Assembly: GCA_003506435.1 (NCBI GenBank) | Contig: DOAQ01000009.1 | Coordinates: forward strand, 62,001 to 126,000 | Source: Prolixibacteraceae bacterium | GTDB lineage: Bacteria > Bacteroidota > Bacteroidia > Bacteroidales > Prolixibacteraceae | Direction: 5' to 3' | DNA length: 64,000 bases | In this document: piece by piece, positions 36,992 through 44,993 of the stretch | Layout: every line of letters starts with the position of its first letter | Numbering within the stretch: the stretch's first letter is position 1 | Position numbers and translations under genes: made by a program | Notes under the pieces: generated by a model | Told to the model about the DNA's origin: nothing | The model's database searches: none | Seen by the model: only the letters and a program-made list of their open reading frames with translations

Positions 36992-37861
36992 GCGAACGCT
37001 TAATAATTAACTGAAAACCAGATGTAAAAATATTTCAATAGAAAAAAGTACGAATGTTGATATTATAAACTTTAACATCATTGCGAAAAAGAAAAAGGCA
37101 AGTTGAGCTGGTTAATGAGTTTTTGGGAAAAAACAGAATTTATAAACGGCCCATAAAATAGGGCCAAGTATTAACAAGTTTAATTTTTTGCCATGGAAAC
37201 GTACCTAAAGATCATCCTTGATCTGGAAAACCAGTTGTCAGGGATAAAAATGTATCAGAAAATGTTACTGAAGAAATGGGGTTGGCAATTGCCAGTTCTA
37301 CAGGTCGGATTGAAAGCAGCGGTCTTTGTGTGCCGGCAGAAGATGGCATGAAGAGAATGGCATGAAAAAATTAGTTTAGCGTGAGCTTATTATAAGCGGA
37401 AGTAAATCGTTACTGGGCATTTACCGCGAACCTTAGTGCCAAGATTAACGGAAAAGGTTTTTCATAAATGTAGAAAATTTCAATTGCTGTCTGGAATGAA
37501 CAATGACCATTGGTTATGTTAGGCCCAGACACTTAGATAAAGTGCTTAATTTTTAAATATGAAACATGCTTGAATATGTTACCAAACTGTGCAAAGAAAC
37601 GGACGAAGCAATAGGCCGCATCGAATCATCAGATTTCAATATTCAAGGGGGTAAAACGAACAGAGAGAAAACACAACGGGCGCAAAATTCTTTGATACCT
37701 TTTGTTGGCGCGGATTACAGCTATTTTTAAGCCATTTTACGAACCTTACAAATGATGATTGTTGATTTAATTTGGCTTTAATTTTGATTGAATTATTGGC
37801 CTAATAGTTAATCCTGATTAGGTAGCGTTTAAGTTATTGATTTAATAATTGATAGACATTG

Positions 37862-37906
37862 ACCAAAAAGCACTGAGTTGATTAAAACAACTTGGTGCTT
37901 TTTGGT
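37862..37906. terminator. Strong inverted repeat, probable transcription terminator
   Basis: ACCAAAAAGCAC at 37862-37873 is matched perfectly by GTGCTTTTTGGT at 37895-37906. Inside it GTTG and CAAC (around 37877-37891) can pair as well, giving a long stem with a small AT loop. The A-rich left arm and T-rich right arm allow it to terminate in both directions. It lies about 118 bases before the first prophage gene and could insulate the prophage from the host operon. Confidence 0.65.
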
Positions 37907-37996
37907 TATAAATAAGATGAAAAATACAGTTAGGTTACAAGATAGATTACAAAATAGGTTACAATTTTTTTTATCGGAAGTTTGATTTTTGCTATA

Positions 37997-38004
37997 TATT
38001 TTTG
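37997..38004 (+). promoter_or_regulatory. Possible Bacteroidetes -7 box for the first prophage gene
   Basis: TATTTTTG matches the TAnnTTTG -7 consensus and is 20 bases before the ATG at 38024. No TTG/TTTG -33 element is at the correct 19-21 base spacing (a TTTG at 37981 is too close), so this is weak support only. Confidence 0.25.
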
Positions 38005-38023
38005 TATAAACCTTTACTTCTAC

Positions 38024-38233
38024 ATGCGTAACCCAGATTTAAAACTAAAAAGAGACAGACGTTTAGTCAAGATGTTCTACGAACTGTATGATGTGAAACG
38101 TAAACGCATGGATGACGTATTGAAAGAACTTTCAGAGGATCACTTCTTTTTGGATACTGATTATATTTACAGCAGGATATTTTACTGCAAAGAAAATCAC
38201 GAATACTACAACGAACTTCTTAACTCAAAATAG
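38024..38233 (+). CDS. Small charged phage protein, helix-turn-helix-like
   Basis: 69 residues from ATG 38024; the frame is open from 37982 but the extra residues are hydrophobic and unlike the rest. The protein is basic at the start (NPDLKLKRDRRLVKMFYELY) and continues KRKRMDDVLKELSEDHFFLDTDYIYSRIFY. The pattern of two helices, then L-S-x-x-(H/E)-F-F-L-x-x-x-Y-I, resembles short proteins often met in Bacteroidetes phages and could be a small DNA-binding domain. The two small genes here are the only + strand genes left of the head operon, so they may be the end of a regulatory region. Confidence 0.6.
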   Translation: MRNPDLKLKRDRRLVKMFYELYDVKRKRMDDVLKELSEDHFFLDTDYIYSRIFYCKENHEYYNELLNSK

Positions 38234-38239
38234 GTAACG

Positions 38240-38431
38240 ATGAGAAGAAATAGAATAGCAAACCAGATCAAAAAAAAGATACATGAGCGCCAGATAGGCG
38301 AATGTATTGATGAATTAAATAGGACTAGCGATGCTGCAAACGTTGCTGGAAAAGCCTTCATGTATTTTTCAGAGGCTTGCGCCACAATTATGCCAATTAC
38401 TTCATTACCTATCGTGCATTCGGCAAACTAA
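38240..38431 (+). CDS. Small phage protein of unknown function
   Basis: 63 residues, beginning 6 bases after the preceding gene. It is basic and helical at its start (MRRNRIANQIKKKIHERQIGECI) and then polar with a short hydrophobic tail. I recognise no family. Its last four bases overlap the end of the convergent - strand gene (38428-38970), so the two transcripts collide here. The coding call rests on close spacing after the upstream gene. Confidence 0.45.
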   Translation: MRRNRIANQIKKKIHERQIGECIDELNRTSDAANVAGKAFMYFSEACATIMPITSLPIVHSAN

Positions 38432-38970
38432 TTCGGAATGTGAAATAGCGGTTCGGTTTCAGGGGCCGGATCGGGTGACTTTCCTTTTAATATTACAATT
38501 TCGTTTACTTCAGTTTGATCGTACTCGCGCTTAGCACTGGCATCCTCGACGTTGCAGTTGAAGGTGATGCGGTACAGGTTACCGGCACCGCCTGAGTCTT
38601 CACGGCGCATATCGACACGGCGCATGGTTTGAAAGTGGGTGCCGCTTACACCGTGAAATGCTGTGTACAACTTGGTAAGCAAGCGCAGGAAGTTGATTGC
38701 GCTGGCCTGGTTGTATGAGCCCTGATAGGTATCGCTGAAGGTTTCAAAAAATAAATACAGATCGATTTGCATGTCGCACTGCTGGATGAGCTGCGCCAGG
38801 TCTTCACACGAGTTGGTGCTGAAGCCGATAAATATGGCCGGAGTTGGGAATGGTAATTCATCAGTAAGAAATGATACCTGTTCGTGCCAAAGATCAACCC
38901 ACTTTATTTCGGTAATTTTGGTTGTGATGCGCTGGGCAATCTCGTTATAAAGGTCGGTGTATGCTTCCAT
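38428..38970 (-). CDS. Phage tail-terminator/neck-like protein
   Basis: 180 residues, last gene of the - strand head operon. It starts MEAYTDLYNEIAQRITTKI and contains WHEQVSFLTDELPFPTPAIFIGF, then a long alpha/beta segment (DLAQLIQQCDMQIDLYLFFETFSD) and RRVDMRREDSGGAGNLYRITFNC, with a disordered acidic tail. The pattern of a DUF-type minor tail protein with a beta-hairpin reading 'x-I-x-L-Y-L-F' and a C-terminal strand pair suits a tail terminator (gpU/gp37-like), and its place after gpG agrees with that. No firm family recognised. Confidence 0.55.
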   Translation of the reverse strand: MEAYTDLYNEIAQRITTKITEIKWVDLWHEQVSFLTDELPFPTPAIFIGFSTNSCEDLAQLIQQCDMQIDLYLFFETFSDTYQGSYNQASAINFLRLLTKLYTAFHGVSGTHFQTMRRVDMRREDSGGAGNLYRITFNCNVEDASAKREYDQTEVNEIVILKGKSPDPAPETEPLFHIPN

Positions 38971-38979
38971 GATGATGTA

Positions 38980-38996
38980 TTTAAATGGTGTTTAAA
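38980..38996. repeat. TTTAAA-N5-TTTAAA element, copy 1
   Basis: Two TTTAAA hexamers with an 11-base period around TGGTG, at the junction of the gpG-like and tail-terminator-like genes. The surrounding 20-base sequence is identical to copy 2 at 42224. Confidence 0.6.
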
Positions 38997-39606
38997 TGTC
39001 GGTTACTGTAATGTTTACTGTTGGATTGTTGAATTGAGGTTCTACCTGGGTACGGACTGTATTGGCAAACCAGGAATCGAAGTCTTTCATTAACGCTGCA
39101 CTATTGCCCATGAACTGGCGCTTTGGTATTTTGATTTTTGAGCCTACGGGCATTAGCGCCATGCGCTTGCAAAACATTGCTTTGGCACCAATGGCGCGAT
39201 TGGTTTTATTGAGCGATACGGCTCCTTGTTTATTGGTGGTTACTTTGCCAACCTGTTCGTAGTACTTTGCCCAAAAGAACTTTTTCATCTGTGCGGTGAC
39301 AGTGATTGTGCCTCCGGAGTTGTGAATGTCGGCATGAGGTTCATTATTAACGACAACAACCTTGCTTATTGTAGCAGATTCTTTGTGAACACCGCGCATG
39401 AGGTTACCACTTTTATACATGGTGTGTTTACCAGCCAGCGGATTGTTTGTTTGCGCCCACTTCATGAAAGCTACATCAGTAAAGCCACCTTTGACAAAGC
39501 TGTCTTTAAAGAATTTGACCGATTCGGAGGCTGCATATCGTGATGCGTTTGCCTTTAACTCGGCGGCTATATGCCTGAAATTTGGGACGTTGTTTTTGTT
39601 ATCCAT
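38992..39606 (-). CDS. Phage virion morphogenesis protein, Mu gpG-like
   Basis: 204 residues. It begins with a helical region (FRHIAAELKANASRYAASESVKFFKDSFVKGGF), then FMKWAQTNNPLAGKHTMYKSGNLMRGV, which is the shared L-x-x-(S/T)-G-x-L-x-R pattern of the phage virion morphogenesis (gpG) family, followed by HADIHNSGGTI and a late RQFMGNSAALM, typical of that family's closing strand. gpG-type proteins help join tail to head. The upstream (- strand) neighbour is the portal-MuF fusion 83 bases away. Confidence 0.75.
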   Translation of the reverse strand: MDNKNNVPNFRHIAAELKANASRYAASESVKFFKDSFVKGGFTDVAFMKWAQTNNPLAGKHTMYKSGNLMRGVHKESATISKVVVVNNEPHADIHNSGGTITVTAQMKKFFWAKYYEQVGKVTTNKQGAVSLNKTNRAIGAKAMFCKRMALMPVGSKIKIPKRQFMGNSAALMKDFDSWFANTVRTQVEPQFNNPTVNITVTDI

Positions 39607-39621
39607 TTTTTTGTATATTTG
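39590..39621 (+). promoter_or_regulatory. Consensus-type promoter facing away from the head operon direction
   Basis: TTG at 39590-39592, a 21-base spacer, then TATATTTG at 39614-39621. This fits the Bacteroidetes -33/-7 pattern (TTTG or TTG, 19-21 bases, TAnnTTTG). It points right on the + strand although both flanking genes are on the - strand; no + strand gene follows before 44994. See the candidate small RNA. Confidence 0.45.
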
Positions 39622-39627
39622 CAGTGA

Positions 39628-39695
39628 GAGAGAGCGTTGCTCAATCTCGGATCAAAGGCAAGCATTTCCGGTGTTTGCCTTTTGTATTTTTACTC
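39628..39695 (+). ncRNA. Candidate small RNA antisense to the 3' edge of the portal-MuF gene
   Basis: The promoter-like TTG-N21-TATATTTG ends at 39621. Downstream are a small stem (GAGC/GCTC near 39632-39642) and a stem with arms AAAGGCAA (39654-39661) and TTGCCTTT (39675-39682) followed by a T-rich run (TTTGTATTTTT). Together they have the form of a short transcript of about 60-70 bases with an intrinsic terminator. It would cover the 83-base gap between the gpG-like and portal genes and overlap the last bases of the portal gene in antisense. Start and end are estimates; expression is unproven. Confidence 0.35.
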
Positions 39696-42224
39696 CGTTT
39701 TAAAATATTCCATGAACTTTTTGCTGTTGATTTGCTGACGTGTGACCTTTAGTACAGTTTCGTTGTGGATAATAATTACCTGTTTTATACCCTTATTTAC
39801 TCCTGTTTTATCGGATAATTCGCCTCGTAGCTTGCGCGCTGCTAATGCGATAGTATTTGATTCAGGTGCATTTGACAGATCGATTATTACCCCGGAACAT
39901 TGCTGTTTGTTGGCTGATTTTACCGCATTCTTTATAAATGATTGCGTTGTGTTTGATCGTTTGACATCGAAAGTCTTTAAATCGGCCAGATTGTTTGGCT
40001 TACCGAGGCCAATTTCAGGATTTTTAATGGATGTTTTGTTGCTGTTTTCGATGTGCGGACGGACGTACACGTTTTGCTCAAGGGCTTTCGCGATCTTTTC
40101 GGCGGCAATAACGGAAGCTTCTACATCGGCCAAATGTGCAAAATCGTTGACAAAAACGGTGTTTTCATTTGCTTTAATGGTGTGATTATATGGTGCAAAG
40201 GCTTTCATTTGTTCGGTATTGTCGCGAATAATGCCGCGTTTAGCCTCGGGAATGTTTTTAAAATAGCTTTGCTCCTGTGTGAATACCACACCTGACGTAT
40301 GAGGGTTGTTATGAAATTTTACACCATGAAGCGTACTGTTTAAAGTTGGTTTGTCAGTGGTTTGTTCCATCCAACACCGGCATCGTTCAGCAAATGGAGG
40401 CAATGAAGTCCATTCTCGGACTGGTTTAACCACGCCCTCGTTTAACTCATGGCTATCACGAACATCATCATCTTGCATTGTTCGACATTTAAGACATGGA
40501 TAAATATCGACATCGTCGAGATAAGTGGCATAGTCGCGGGCTGCACTGACAGAACTACTACAGAATTGCATTTCGGTTGCCATCCATGTCTCATTGTGGG
40601 TTTGAACCAACTTTTTAGCCTGGGCAATAAACGATTCTTTTGACATACCTGCCCGCGCATCGATGGCGGCGATATCGGACATGAGCGCGTGTGATTTGGC
40701 CCCGGCAAACTTCAGGAAGTTTTCGCGGAATGAACGCGCCAGATCGGAGGTGTAATACCCGTCGCCAAAAGCTTTTGCAGCTTCGTTGCTGAATGCTGCA
40801 TAGTTTTTAAGGACTAAATCTTTGTCGAGATCAGTCGGCTTGACCTCTCCGGAATACAACTGATTGGCCAGGCGCTCGATGGCAGCGTCCCATGTGGCAG
40901 CATAAATAAGGAATGCCGGACGTAGTTGTGCGTAAGGCGCGTGACCTTTCAGGGTTGCGTCAGGCTTTTTTTTTTGACCGCCCGGATTTTCAGGAGGTGT
41001 AACTGTTGTTGATTTAGCCCCGATGATTGGTAGCCCGGTACGGTTGCGAACTTCGGTAATATCGAAGTCGAACGCGGTTGAGAGCTTCACAACGGCATCG
41101 ATGTACCCGTTGATGTCGAGCGTCTCCTGGTTGTCCCATATCAGTGTGTGAGTAGCTAACTCGGCATAGACGCTGCTGATCTTTACAAGGCGCTGACGGA
41201 TTTCGGTGTTGAACAGGTACTGATAGAACAGTTTATCCTGTTCGTAGCGATCTTGGGTAAGGCGTTCCTGAACCTCGGCAGTGCCTACGAATGCTTTTTC
41301 GTCGGTGGTTGATGAACCGCCCAGAACTCGCTTACTGATTTCGCGGTTACACACATCGTTGATGAGCGATTTGAACGATTGGTAAGCATCGGAATTGTAA
41401 TTGTTCGGGATTGTAATTGTTTCCTTACCCTGCAATACAGCAAAATGATTCATTCTGAAATTTTCAAGCATTTCAAAAAGATCATCTCGACGCTGCGTAT
41501 CCATGCGATCGGTAATGGCGAATACCGGTGGAACGCCAAACTTATCGATGTAACTCACCCAGCTACCCAAACCCAGCTTTTTAGCCAGTACGATCATGGC
41601 CAGTTGGTTGAGCATACCTAAGTCCCAATCGTCGCCCACCTGAAGGTAATAATCGCGGTATGTGCCGTCGATGTAAGATGCTCCATTGTCATCATACTCC
41701 TCTTTGATAATGATTCCTTTTTGCGGGATGAAGTTGGATTGCGGTATCTCGCGCACACGCACCAATTCACCGGCATCGTTGGTATCGAACATCTCCATGA
41801 GCGTTGGCCCCTGGAACCGCGAGAACAGGGATAGACGGATCAGATCGTCGTGCCAGGGACGTTCGAGCAATGCTTTTAAGGCTTCATTCTCGACTCCTTT
41901 CTCGTTGACTAACTTGAACGACGAACGCTGAACGCGAAGGATACGGGTATCGATAACGCTGGCCAAATGGTTATCGAGCAACAACGATTGGTTGAAACGC
42001 ATGAGTAACCCACGGCGCGGATTATCGGGATCGGTAGCTGTCATTACAGCGACCTTCCAATCTTTAATTTCTTTGGCATTGTACAACGTTGCCTGTCGTT
42101 TAAACGGCGCCTTTTTACCGTCAGACCGGTTGTAGTACTCTGCAAACAGGTTGTTGTTTTTTACCCGACTAAGAATGGCAACTTCCATTGCGTTGCCGAT
42201 GCGTTGAAATATTTTGTTTGCCAT
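39690..42224 (-). CDS. Portal (DUF935/gp29) - MuF head protein - C-terminal nuclease-toxin-like fusion
   Basis: 844 residues in one frame. Residues 1-405: portal of the Mu gp29/DUF935 type (WKVAVMTATDPDNPRRGLLMRF, LVRVREIPQSNFIPQKG, MLNQLAMIVLAKKLGLGSWVSYIDKFGVPPVFA, VLGGSSTTDEKAFVGTAEVQ). Residues 405-425: flexible Pro/Gly/Lys linker. Residues 430-625: MuF-type minor head protein (REWTSLPPFAERCRCWMEQ; CxxC at 577-580). Residues 655-844: a domain outside normal capsid proteins. It has KNPEIGLGKPNNLADLKTF (E737, D748, K750), then QQCSGVIIDLSN and KQVIIIHNETVLKVTR, resembling the CdiA-C-type tRNA-nuclease/PD-(D/E)xK fold. MuF proteins with C-terminal toxins are known in temperate phages; fusion to the portal as well is unusual. 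No immunity gene is adjacent. Confidence 0.85.
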   Translation of the reverse strand: MANKIFQRIGNAMEVAILSRVKNNNLFAEYYNRSDGKKAPFKRQATLYNAKEIKDWKVAVMTATDPDNPRRGLLMRFNQSLLLDNHLASVIDTRILRVQRSSFKLVNEKGVENEALKALLERPWHDDLIRLSLFSRFQGPTLMEMFDTNDAGELVRVREIPQSNFIPQKGIIIKEEYDDNGASYIDGTYRDYYLQVGDDWDLGMLNQLAMIVLAKKLGLGSWVSYIDKFGVPPVFAITDRMDTQRRDDLFEMLENFRMNHFAVLQGKETITIPNNYNSDAYQSFKSLINDVCNREISKRVLGGSSTTDEKAFVGTAEVQERLTQDRYEQDKLFYQYLFNTEIRQRLVKISSVYAELATHTLIWDNQETLDINGYIDAVVKLSTAFDFDITEVRNRTGLPIIGAKSTTVTPPENPGGQKKKPDATLKGHAPYAQLRPAFLIYAATWDAAIERLANQLYSGEVKPTDLDKDLVLKNYAAFSNEAAKAFGDGYYTSDLARSFRENFLKFAGAKSHALMSDIAAIDARAGMSKESFIAQAKKLVQTHNETWMATEMQFCSSSVSAARDYATYLDDVDIYPCLKCRTMQDDDVRDSHELNEGVVKPVREWTSLPPFAERCRCWMEQTTDKPTLNSTLHGVKFHNNPHTSGVVFTQEQSYFKNIPEAKRGIIRDNTEQMKAFAPYNHTIKANENTVFVNDFAHLADVEASVIAAEKIAKALEQNVYVRPHIENSNKTSIKNPEIGLGKPNNLADLKTFDVKRSNTTQSFIKNAVKSANKQQCSGVIIDLSNAPESNTIALAARKLRGELSDKTGVNKGIKQVIIIHNETVLKVTRQQINSKKFMEYFKTE

Positions 42225-42240
42225 TTAAATGGTGTTTAAA
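42224..42240. repeat. TTTAAA-N5-TTTAAA element, copy 2
   Basis: Same 17-base arrangement as at 38980, around TGGTG, overlapping the start codon of the portal fusion and the stop region of the DUF1320 gene. Twenty bases are identical to copy 1. Confidence 0.6.
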
Positions 42241-42673
42241 TGAAAAAATCTTTGTTTGTATTATTGCCCCATACCGGGCTGATGCTTCCACCTTCTTCGG
42301 TGGTTAGTTTTGGACAATCGACCAGAGCCATTGCTCCGGACTGTATGCGTTCGAGAAACTTGATTGCCTCTTTGTATAGCTCGACGTAATCTTCCGGAAC
42401 TTTACGGGCTGCATTGCGCTTGACGGAACGATAGACTACAATGCTGGCAATGATTTGAACCAACACCCCGTTTCTAATTGGTAGTTCAGCAAAGATCAAA
42501 TCGCAGTTGTATGTTCCGGAGATGTAGGATATAACCAGGTCAATAGTCTTTAACTCAATATCATCGAGAATGGTGTTTTCTTCGATATTGGTAACCTCCG
42601 GCATGGCGACGCTTTCGGACATGAGCCGCTCCTGGATGATTGTGATCAGATCGTCTTTATTGATGTACTTCAT
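42236..42673 (-). CDS. Phage gp36-like protein (DUF1320)
   Basis: 145 residues. The DUF1320 pattern is present: MKYINKDDLITIIQERLM, then IELKTIDLVISYISGTYNCDLIF and NGVLVQIIASIVVYRSVKRNAARKVPEDYVELYKEAIKFLERIQSG, matching the Mu gp36 family, which forms the head-tail connector or adaptor. It is two bases from the terminase and 11 from the portal fusion, in Mu order. Confidence 0.85.
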   Translation of the reverse strand: MKYINKDDLITIIQERLMSESVAMPEVTNIEENTILDDIELKTIDLVISYISGTYNCDLIFAELPIRNGVLVQIIASIVVYRSVKRNAARKVPEDYVELYKEAIKFLERIQSGAMALVDCPKLTTEEGGSISPVWGNNTNKDFFI

Positions 42674-42675
42674 GG

Positions 42676-44223
42676 TTATGGCATATTGAATAAACGTTTC
42701 ATAACTCCGGTTTTATAAGTCTTTTCGCCTTTTCGGCGGCGCGATTCTGATGGTGTGCAATACTTTTCGAGCGCCTCGATAGCCTGGTGATCGGCGTCGG
42801 GAGCATCATCGTGTTCGGTACTTCCTTCCTCGACGGCTACCAGTTGCATAATACCTACCTGAGTGTCGGAATTTGCGCGTAATGCTTCGTTGTAATAGAT
42901 GCGCCCGTTTTGATAGTATGGCTTAAGAAACTTGATGATGCGTTGCACCTTGTTACTGGTTGGTGTATCCACCTTCATCAGGTTAAGATCGACGTCGTTT
43001 TCATCCTCAGCCTCTTCGATTGACCGTTGAACTTCACCATTCCAAAACTGGCTTTCATATTGCCCCAGATAATTGGCCTCTTTTGGAAGCCCGATTTTAT
43101 ACTGGCAGTTCCAATTGACAGCTAATTTCATTTTTGACTGGCGAACATAGCAGGCAATGAGCCAGAAGTTACGCTCGTGCAAACCCCACACTCGGATTGC
43201 GTTGTAGTCGCTGGTTTCGTTATCGGTGTAAGCGATATCCCAGTGGCTGATGATCATTTTGAACTCTTCGAGCGGTGGAAGTTTGCCCCACTGTATTTCG
43301 TCTTCTGTAAAGTTTGAACCTTCGAGCTTTGTTTCGTGTAAAAATTCGGCATAAGCTGCCGGGATGCCCATCGCTTTTTCTTGTTCTATGTAATACTCGC
43401 GAGGATAATAATTCCAGCGAGGCTCGTAGGTGACTTTGTTGTATGCTTTGATCTGCCGAACACGCCAATCGGGATGCCGTTCCTGAAGGATGGTCTGAGT
43501 CATTACCCTGGCGAACTTATTGTTGGCGTAGAGTAAGCGACGGGTTGGGCCAGTCATCGTTGGCAGAATGTCGCGCTCAATCTGATCGGCCTGTTTGCGC
43601 ATACGTTTAGGGTTGGCAATGGTATCGGGCGTTTCCAGATCATCGATCACCCAAAGGTTGGGGCGGCGCTGTTTAACCCTAACGCCACGCACTTTCTTTT
43701 TGATACCGAAAGCCATACCGATGAAACGCTGATCGATGGTTTTAAAGTTGCCGATCTCCCAATCACCTTCGCATTTTTGCTGGCCAAAATCGTGAATCAA
43801 CAACGGATTGCCTTCGAGTTCAGCTTGGATATCGGCAAGCAATTCCTGGGCGCGTTCTTTAGAGTCGGACATGAGGCACATAAATACCTCCTCACCCCTG
43901 ATCCATAAGAAAAGCGGCTCTATAATATTGCAATAAACAGACTTAGCCAGGCCACGGCCCCACTCTTCGAACTCTTTGATGAGTGGATTGGCAGCAACAT
44001 CGTTGCAAAACTCGATGTGAAAATCGGCACATTTGGCCATCGCGTAATGAGGCAGATAAGTTTCGACCATGTACTCCGGATCAATTTTAGCCCGGGCAAT
44101 GCGCGCGCGCTGTTGTTCTTTCGTTTCGAAAGGGTTTACCTCGTTTGATTTACGAACGATTTCGAGCTTTTTGAGGTACTCCTCGGCCTTTAACTTCGCT
44201 GCTTTTTGACGTGAGGTAGCCAT
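42676..44223 (-). CDS. Phage terminase large subunit (Mu gp28-like)
   Basis: 515 residues. A degenerate Walker A is seen as EWGRGLAKSV (residues 87-96), Walker B as LWVIDDLE (190-197), and the C-terminal RNase-H-like nuclease begins ISHWDIAYTDNETSDYNAIRVWG, with the first metal Asp in that stretch and further acidic residues in DAPDADHQAIEAL near the end. This enzyme packages DNA into the prohead using ATP and cuts at the headful. The gene overlaps the small-subunit gene by one base. Confidence 0.9.
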   Translation of the reverse strand: MATSRQKAAKLKAEEYLKKLEIVRKSNEVNPFETKEQQRARIARAKIDPEYMVETYLPHYAMAKCADFHIEFCNDVAANPLIKEFEEWGRGLAKSVYCNIIEPLFLWIRGEEVFMCLMSDSKERAQELLADIQAELEGNPLLIHDFGQQKCEGDWEIGNFKTIDQRFIGMAFGIKKKVRGVRVKQRRPNLWVIDDLETPDTIANPKRMRKQADQIERDILPTMTGPTRRLLYANNKFARVMTQTILQERHPDWRVRQIKAYNKVTYEPRWNYYPREYYIEQEKAMGIPAAYAEFLHETKLEGSNFTEDEIQWGKLPPLEEFKMIISHWDIAYTDNETSDYNAIRVWGLHERNFWLIACYVRQSKMKLAVNWNCQYKIGLPKEANYLGQYESQFWNGEVQRSIEEAEDENDVDLNLMKVDTPTSNKVQRIIKFLKPYYQNGRIYYNEALRANSDTQVGIMQLVAVEEGSTEHDDAPDADHQAIEALEKYCTPSESRRRKGEKTYKTGVMKRLFNMP

Positions 44224-44777
44224 TAGCCTAGTTCGTTGGTTTTACGACGGATAATGTTAGACTGAAAGTCGATTGTTTTTTCCCAGAGCGATTCGTCGAA
44301 CTGGCGAAGGCTGTTGAAAATTTCGTCCATGACATCGATGAACGTGCCTAGACTGTAGTTTGACTTATCGAGCGTGATGAGTGTTTTATTCATCTTACTC
44401 ATTTCGTCTGACAGGCGGGATGCTTCGCCCCGGAGGCGTATTTCTTCTTTCAGGTCACCATCCTTTTGAGCGTTGAGAATAGACTCTTCGATTTTCAGGC
44501 GCTGTTCGCTCATCACCCGGATAAGTTTACGGATATTGTCGGTATCGGTACTGGCGCACTGCATGCGTGCTTTGCGTAGGTCGAGCCATCGGCCTTCGGG
44601 GCCATTGTTTGCCCAGTTGCTTACAGTGACCGGAGTGACTTTGAGCATTTCGGCTACCTGGTTTTGATCGTACCCTTGCACGACTACATACTCGTAGGCA
44701 GCGCGGCGAAGCTTTTCGTAATCGAGCCGTGAAAGCTGCTGTTTACTTCGAACCATCTTTCGTTTGTGACCTGACAT
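44223..44777 (-). CDS. Terminase small subunit-like protein with N-terminal HTH
   Basis: About 184 residues from ATG 44777 (start MSGHKRKMVRSKQQL); the frame is open to 44852 but those residues lie in the promoter region. The helix-turn-helix is QGYDQNQVAEMLKVTPVTVSNWANNGPEGRWLDLRKAR, the kind that recognises packaging sites in terminase small subunits. The rest is coiled coil (ESILNAQKDGDLKEEIRLRGEASRLSDEMSKMNKTLITL) for oligomerisation. It is the first gene of the - strand head operon. Promoter elements are listed separately. Confidence 0.8.
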   Translation of the reverse strand: MSGHKRKMVRSKQQLSRLDYEKLRRAAYEYVVVQGYDQNQVAEMLKVTPVTVSNWANNGPEGRWLDLRKARMQCASTDTDNIRKLIRVMSEQRLKIEESILNAQKDGDLKEEIRLRGEASRLSDEMSKMNKTLITLDKSNYSLGTFIDVMDEIFNSLRQFDESLWEKTIDFQSNIIRRKTNELG

Positions 44778-44792
44778 AAAATGAATTTTGAA

Positions 44793-44824
44793 CAAAGTTG
44801 CTTTATAAAGCAGCAGCGCGCAAA
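44793..44824 (-). promoter_or_regulatory. Promoter for the - strand head operon
   Basis: Read on the - strand: TTTG (44824-44821), 20-base spacer, CAACTTTG (44800-44793), then about 16 bases to the ATG at 44777. The -7 element differs from TAnnTTTG in the first base. The AACTTTG core and 20-base spacing are shared with the divergent + strand promoter, suggesting both use the same phage-controlled specificity. Confidence 0.5.
44799..44812. promoter_or_regulatory. Perfect 14-bp palindrome in the head-operon promoter, candidate operator
   Basis: TGCTTTATAAAGCA reads the same on both strands and lies between the -33 and -7 elements of the - strand promoter, touching the -7 box. A second inverted pair, GTGATTTT (44827-44834) and AAAATCAC (44845-44852), is just beyond the -33 element. 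Such an arrangement suits a repressor or activator site. Confidence 0.4.
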
Positions 44825-44911
44825 AAGTGATTTTATGTACTACAAAAATCACGTGTTAAACAGATGTATTAGTTCTTAAAAGCCAATTATTTACTCAGCA
44901 TGAAAAGCCGA

Positions 44912-44943
44912 TTTGCAGGGCTATAAAAAAGGGAGAAACTTTG
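44912..44943 (+). promoter_or_regulatory. Promoter for the + strand capsid/tail operon
   Basis: TTTG (44912-44915), a 20-base spacer, then AAACTTTG (44936-44943), and 50 bases to the ATG at 44994. The -33 box and spacing fit the Bacteroidetes pattern; the -7 has A for T in the first position, as in the divergent promoter (CAACTTTG). Confidence 0.5.
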
Positions 44944-44993
44944 GTACTCGAAAGGTCGGAAAATGGCGACCGGTTGATTAAAACAATGAGGCT

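Larger units (their letters stand above)
36992..38023. other. About 1 kb gene-poor junction between the glycan locus and the prophage
   Basis: No convincing gene is present. Short open stretches exist, for example from ATG 37193 (50 codons) and ATG 37567 (54 codons, stop 37731). In one frame at about 37270-37370 the phrase EEMGLAIASSTGRIESSGL is faintly like the C-terminal helix of Gfo/Idh/MocA oxidoreductases, which would make it a remnant. No tRNA cloverleaf was recognised. The stretch ends with the hairpin at 37862-37906. It is the most likely place for the left prophage end, but no terminal repeats or target duplication can be defined from one side. Confidence 0.5.

Noticed and set aside
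37193..37345. 50-codon open frame in the junction strip
   Set aside because: The composition shifts and an alternative frame shows a faint oxidoreductase-like tail, so it is more likely debris than a gene.
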